Position numbers and translations under genes: made by a program
Origin: Rhodospirillaceae bacterium
Lineage (GTDB): Bacteria > Pseudomonadota > Alphaproteobacteria > UBA828
Direction of reading: 5' to 3'
Length of the DNA: 25,748 nucleotides
Assembly (NCBI GenBank): GCA_028819955.1
Contig: JAPPKP010000081.1
Span: forward strand, 1-25,748
Part shown: positions 24,526 through 25,748 of the stretch, one piece after another
How positions within the stretch are numbered: position 1 is the stretch's first letter
Layout: each line of letters starts with the position of its first letter
Notes under the pieces: model-generated
The model's input: the letters and a program-made list of their open reading frames with translations, nothing else
Database searches by the model: none
What the model was told of the DNA's origin: nothing

Positions 24526-24568
24526 GTGATTGTATCACTTTGACAATGGCATCGAATCGTGCAACAAT
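24526..24568 (+). promoter_or_regulatory. Candidate promoter and operator for the transposase gene
   Basis: TTGACA at 24540-24545 is a perfect -35 element. At 17 bases spacing, AACAAT (24563-24568) matches four of six -10 positions. Directly upstream lies a perfect inverted repeat, GTGAT-TGT-ATCAC (24526-24538), placed like an operator. Confidence 0.45.
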
Positions 24569-24573
24569 AAGAG

Positions 24574-24603
24574 GAGGTTGTGGGAGATTGTGGGAGGTTG
24601 TGG
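24574..24603 (+). repeat. Three tandem 10-base repeats (GAGRTTGTGG)
   Basis: The units are GAGGTTGTGG, GAGATTGTGG and GAGGTTGTGG, followed by a partial unit GAGG. They lie in the leader of the transposase gene. Each unit carries a GGGAG(G)-like ribosome-binding core. The last one sits 10 bases before the chosen ATG at 24618. Confidence 0.75.
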
Positions 24604-24617
24604 GAGGACTACGGCGC

Positions 24618-25436
24618 ATGAATCATCTACCTGTAGATAAGCGCATTCAAATACTGTCGATGTTGGTCGAGGGCTCCTCAATGCGATCAATTGAGAGGGT
24701 CTGTGGGGTATCCATAAACACGGTCGCCCGCTACCTGGACTTAGCTGGTGATGCCTGCGCCGAGCACCATGACCAGTACGTCCGAGGGATCAAGGGCAAG
24801 CGTGATGTCCAGTGCGACGAGCTCTGGTCGTTTGTGTATGCCAAGGACAAGTCGCTGGAATGGGCCACACCTTGGAATGACGCGGGCACGGTGTGGACCT
24901 GGACCGCGTTGGATGCCAAGAGCAAGCTGTTTATTTCGTACCTATTCAGTCTTCACCGTGATGCCGATACCGCTACTGCTCTATTCCACGATTTGAATGA
25001 TAGACTGGAGAGACGCCCGCGAGTGACCGCAGACAGCCTCAAGAGCTACAGGAAAGCGGCCCGTAATGTATGGGGACGAAAGTCGGAGCTTTCACAAGTC
25101 AGAAAAGGTGAGGATACCGATCACAGCACGGCCTACGTAGAGAGGTCTAATTTGACTATAAGGATGGGCGTCCGGCGATACACTCGCAGCACCAACGCCT
25201 TTAGCAAGAAGGCCGAATTCCATATGGCGGCCGTTCACTTAATGCTCACGTACTACAACTTCTGCCGCATTCATAAGACACTGAAGGTCACACCCGCAAT
25301 GGAGGCCGGTCTTTGTTCCGATCTCCGGGACTATGACTGGTTGCTGGATTTGGTTGAGAGTGCCGCCCCGGTCCCAAAGAAGCCCGGACCTAAGAAGGGT
25401 ACGAAGTATCGTCCTCGTAAACGTAAAGCTGTATAG
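24618..25436 (+). CDS. IS1-family-type DDE transposase
   Basis: This 272-residue transposase has an N-terminal helix-turn-helix (LVEGSSMRSIERVCGVSINT, about 17-36) and a DDE core. The candidate catalytic residues are Asp67 in QCDELWSF, Asp139 in VTADSLKSY and Glu175 in TAYVERSNLT. The downstream signature is NAFSKKAEFHMAAVHLMLTY then YNFCRIHKTL. A basic Lys/Pro-rich tail follows. The spacing between Asp139 and Glu175 is shorter than I expect for this family, so the core may be trimmed or divergent. The start at 24618 follows GGGAGG; the frame opens earlier but only through the 10-base repeats. I could not find matching terminal inverted repeats, so element borders are undefined. A 59-residue gene follows 38 bases later. 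Confidence 0.8.
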   Translation: MNHLPVDKRIQILSMLVEGSSMRSIERVCGVSINTVARYLDLAGDACAEHHDQYVRGIKGKRDVQCDELWSFVYAKDKSLEWATPWNDAGTVWTWTALDAKSKLFISYLFSLHRDADTATALFHDLNDRLERRPRVTADSLKSYRKAARNVWGRKSELSQVRKGEDTDHSTAYVERSNLTIRMGVRRYTRSTNAFSKKAEFHMAAVHLMLTYYNFCRIHKTLKVTPAMEAGLCSDLRDYDWLLDLVESAAPVPKKPGPKKGTKYRPRKRKAV

Positions 25437-25474
25437 TAGTTAGCCCCACAAAACTCGAACCCTAGGAGGGGTCT

Positions 25475-25654
25475 ATGAAAGTTTCCTGGTTGCACAATAG
25501 CGAAAAGGAAGGTATTTCCGATGGAATGCACTTTGTCCCAGAAAGTACAGAAGATCGGAAGGCATTGCTCAGAATAGCCATGGGTGAAGAAGCCGTGATA
25601 CAAGTCAAACCGAACGACAAAGTGGCTGCGATCATCGATCAACTAGTGGTGTAG
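25475..25654 (+). CDS. Unrecognised 59-residue protein downstream of the transposase
   Basis: I do not recognise this protein. It reads MKVSWLHNSEKEGISDGMHF, then VPESTEDRKALLRIAMGEEA, then VIQVKPNDKVAAIIDQLVV. The start is well supported by AGGAGGGG six bases before the ATG. The sequence looks like a compact alpha-beta domain with no membrane part. It probably shares a transcript with the transposase gene. It could be an accessory or passenger protein of the element. Confidence 0.55.
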   Translation: MKVSWLHNSEKEGISDGMHFVPESTEDRKALLRIAMGEEAVIQVKPNDKVAAIIDQLVV

Positions 25655-25665
25655 TGCATTACACC
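25648..25665. repeat. Near-perfect 18-base palindrome at the end of the 59-residue gene
   Basis: GGTGTAGTGCATTACACC is palindromic apart from one mismatched pair. It spans the stop codon of the 59-residue gene. There is no T tract, so it is not an obvious terminator. It could be an element end or a protein-binding site. Confidence 0.5.
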
Positions 25666-25688
25666 AATTTGTAGCGATAGGAGGAACC

Positions 25689-25748
25689 GGGGGGGGGGGG
25701 GGGGGGGGGGGGGGGCCGCGCCCGCCCCGCGACGGGGGGGGGGGGGGG
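25689..25748. other. Poly-G sequencing or assembly artefact at the contig end
   Basis: A run of 27 G is followed by a short GC-only stretch and then a further run of 15 G to the last base. This is typical of low-signal reads from two-colour sequencing chemistry. It should not be read as biology. Confidence 0.85.

Noticed and set aside
22940..25665. A single complete transposon spanning the whole island
   Set aside because: I looked for a counterpart of the left-edge sequence TGTCTCAGTTTGAC in inverted orientation near the right end and found none; the contig ends before a right border can be seen.
1..25748. CRISPR array or toxin-antitoxin pair
   Set aside because: No regularly spaced direct repeats were seen, and no small gene pair matched a toxin-antitoxin family I know.

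Overview
The window is a high-GC bacterial contig whose protein sequences and gene order (tRNA-Leu, tig, clpP, clpX) best fit an alphaproteobacterium, probably uncultured. The lineage is inferred from protein character only. The left edge cuts clpX. The right edge ends in long G runs that look like an assembly artefact.

Layout. (1) 1-2800, minus strand: tRNA-Leu(UAG), then trigger factor, ClpP and the start of ClpX, a housekeeping protein-quality-control block. (2) 2950-3530: tRNA-Ser(UGA), followed at its 3' end by a decayed IS1595-type transposase and another gene scrap. (3) 3570-8680, minus: a DEDD-exonuclease/RecQ helicase and a UvrD-type helicase lying in one frame and separated by a single TAG codon. 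The two halves look like one giant helicase of a known fused type, here interrupted. (4) 8760-9150: two gene scraps (DNA methyltransferase, four-helix-bundle protein). (5) 9280-22170: a catabolic/transport locus. It holds an N,N-dimethylformamidase-type large subunit, a peptide-type ABC transporter (solute-binding protein, two permeases, two ATPases, plus the remnant of a further permease), a ketopantoate-reductase-type oxidoreductase coupled to two tandem RraA-family aldolase-like proteins, an AstE/AspA-type zinc deacylase, an FMN split-barrel protein and a NIPSNAP protein. The gene set suggests import of an N-acylated or amide compound, hydrolytic deacylation, then oxidation and carbon-carbon cleavage. 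The substrate cannot be told from sequence. No regulator gene lies in the locus.

(6) 22930-25690: a visibly AT-richer island that truncates a voltage-gated ion channel gene. It carries a small plus-strand gene and a three-gene minus-strand operon of unrecognised small proteins, the first of them secreted. It also carries an IS1-family-type transposase with a 59-residue companion gene and an unusual density of inverted repeats, including a strong hairpin directly against the ribosome binding site of the unknown operon. This island and the split helicase are the parts least explained by known families.
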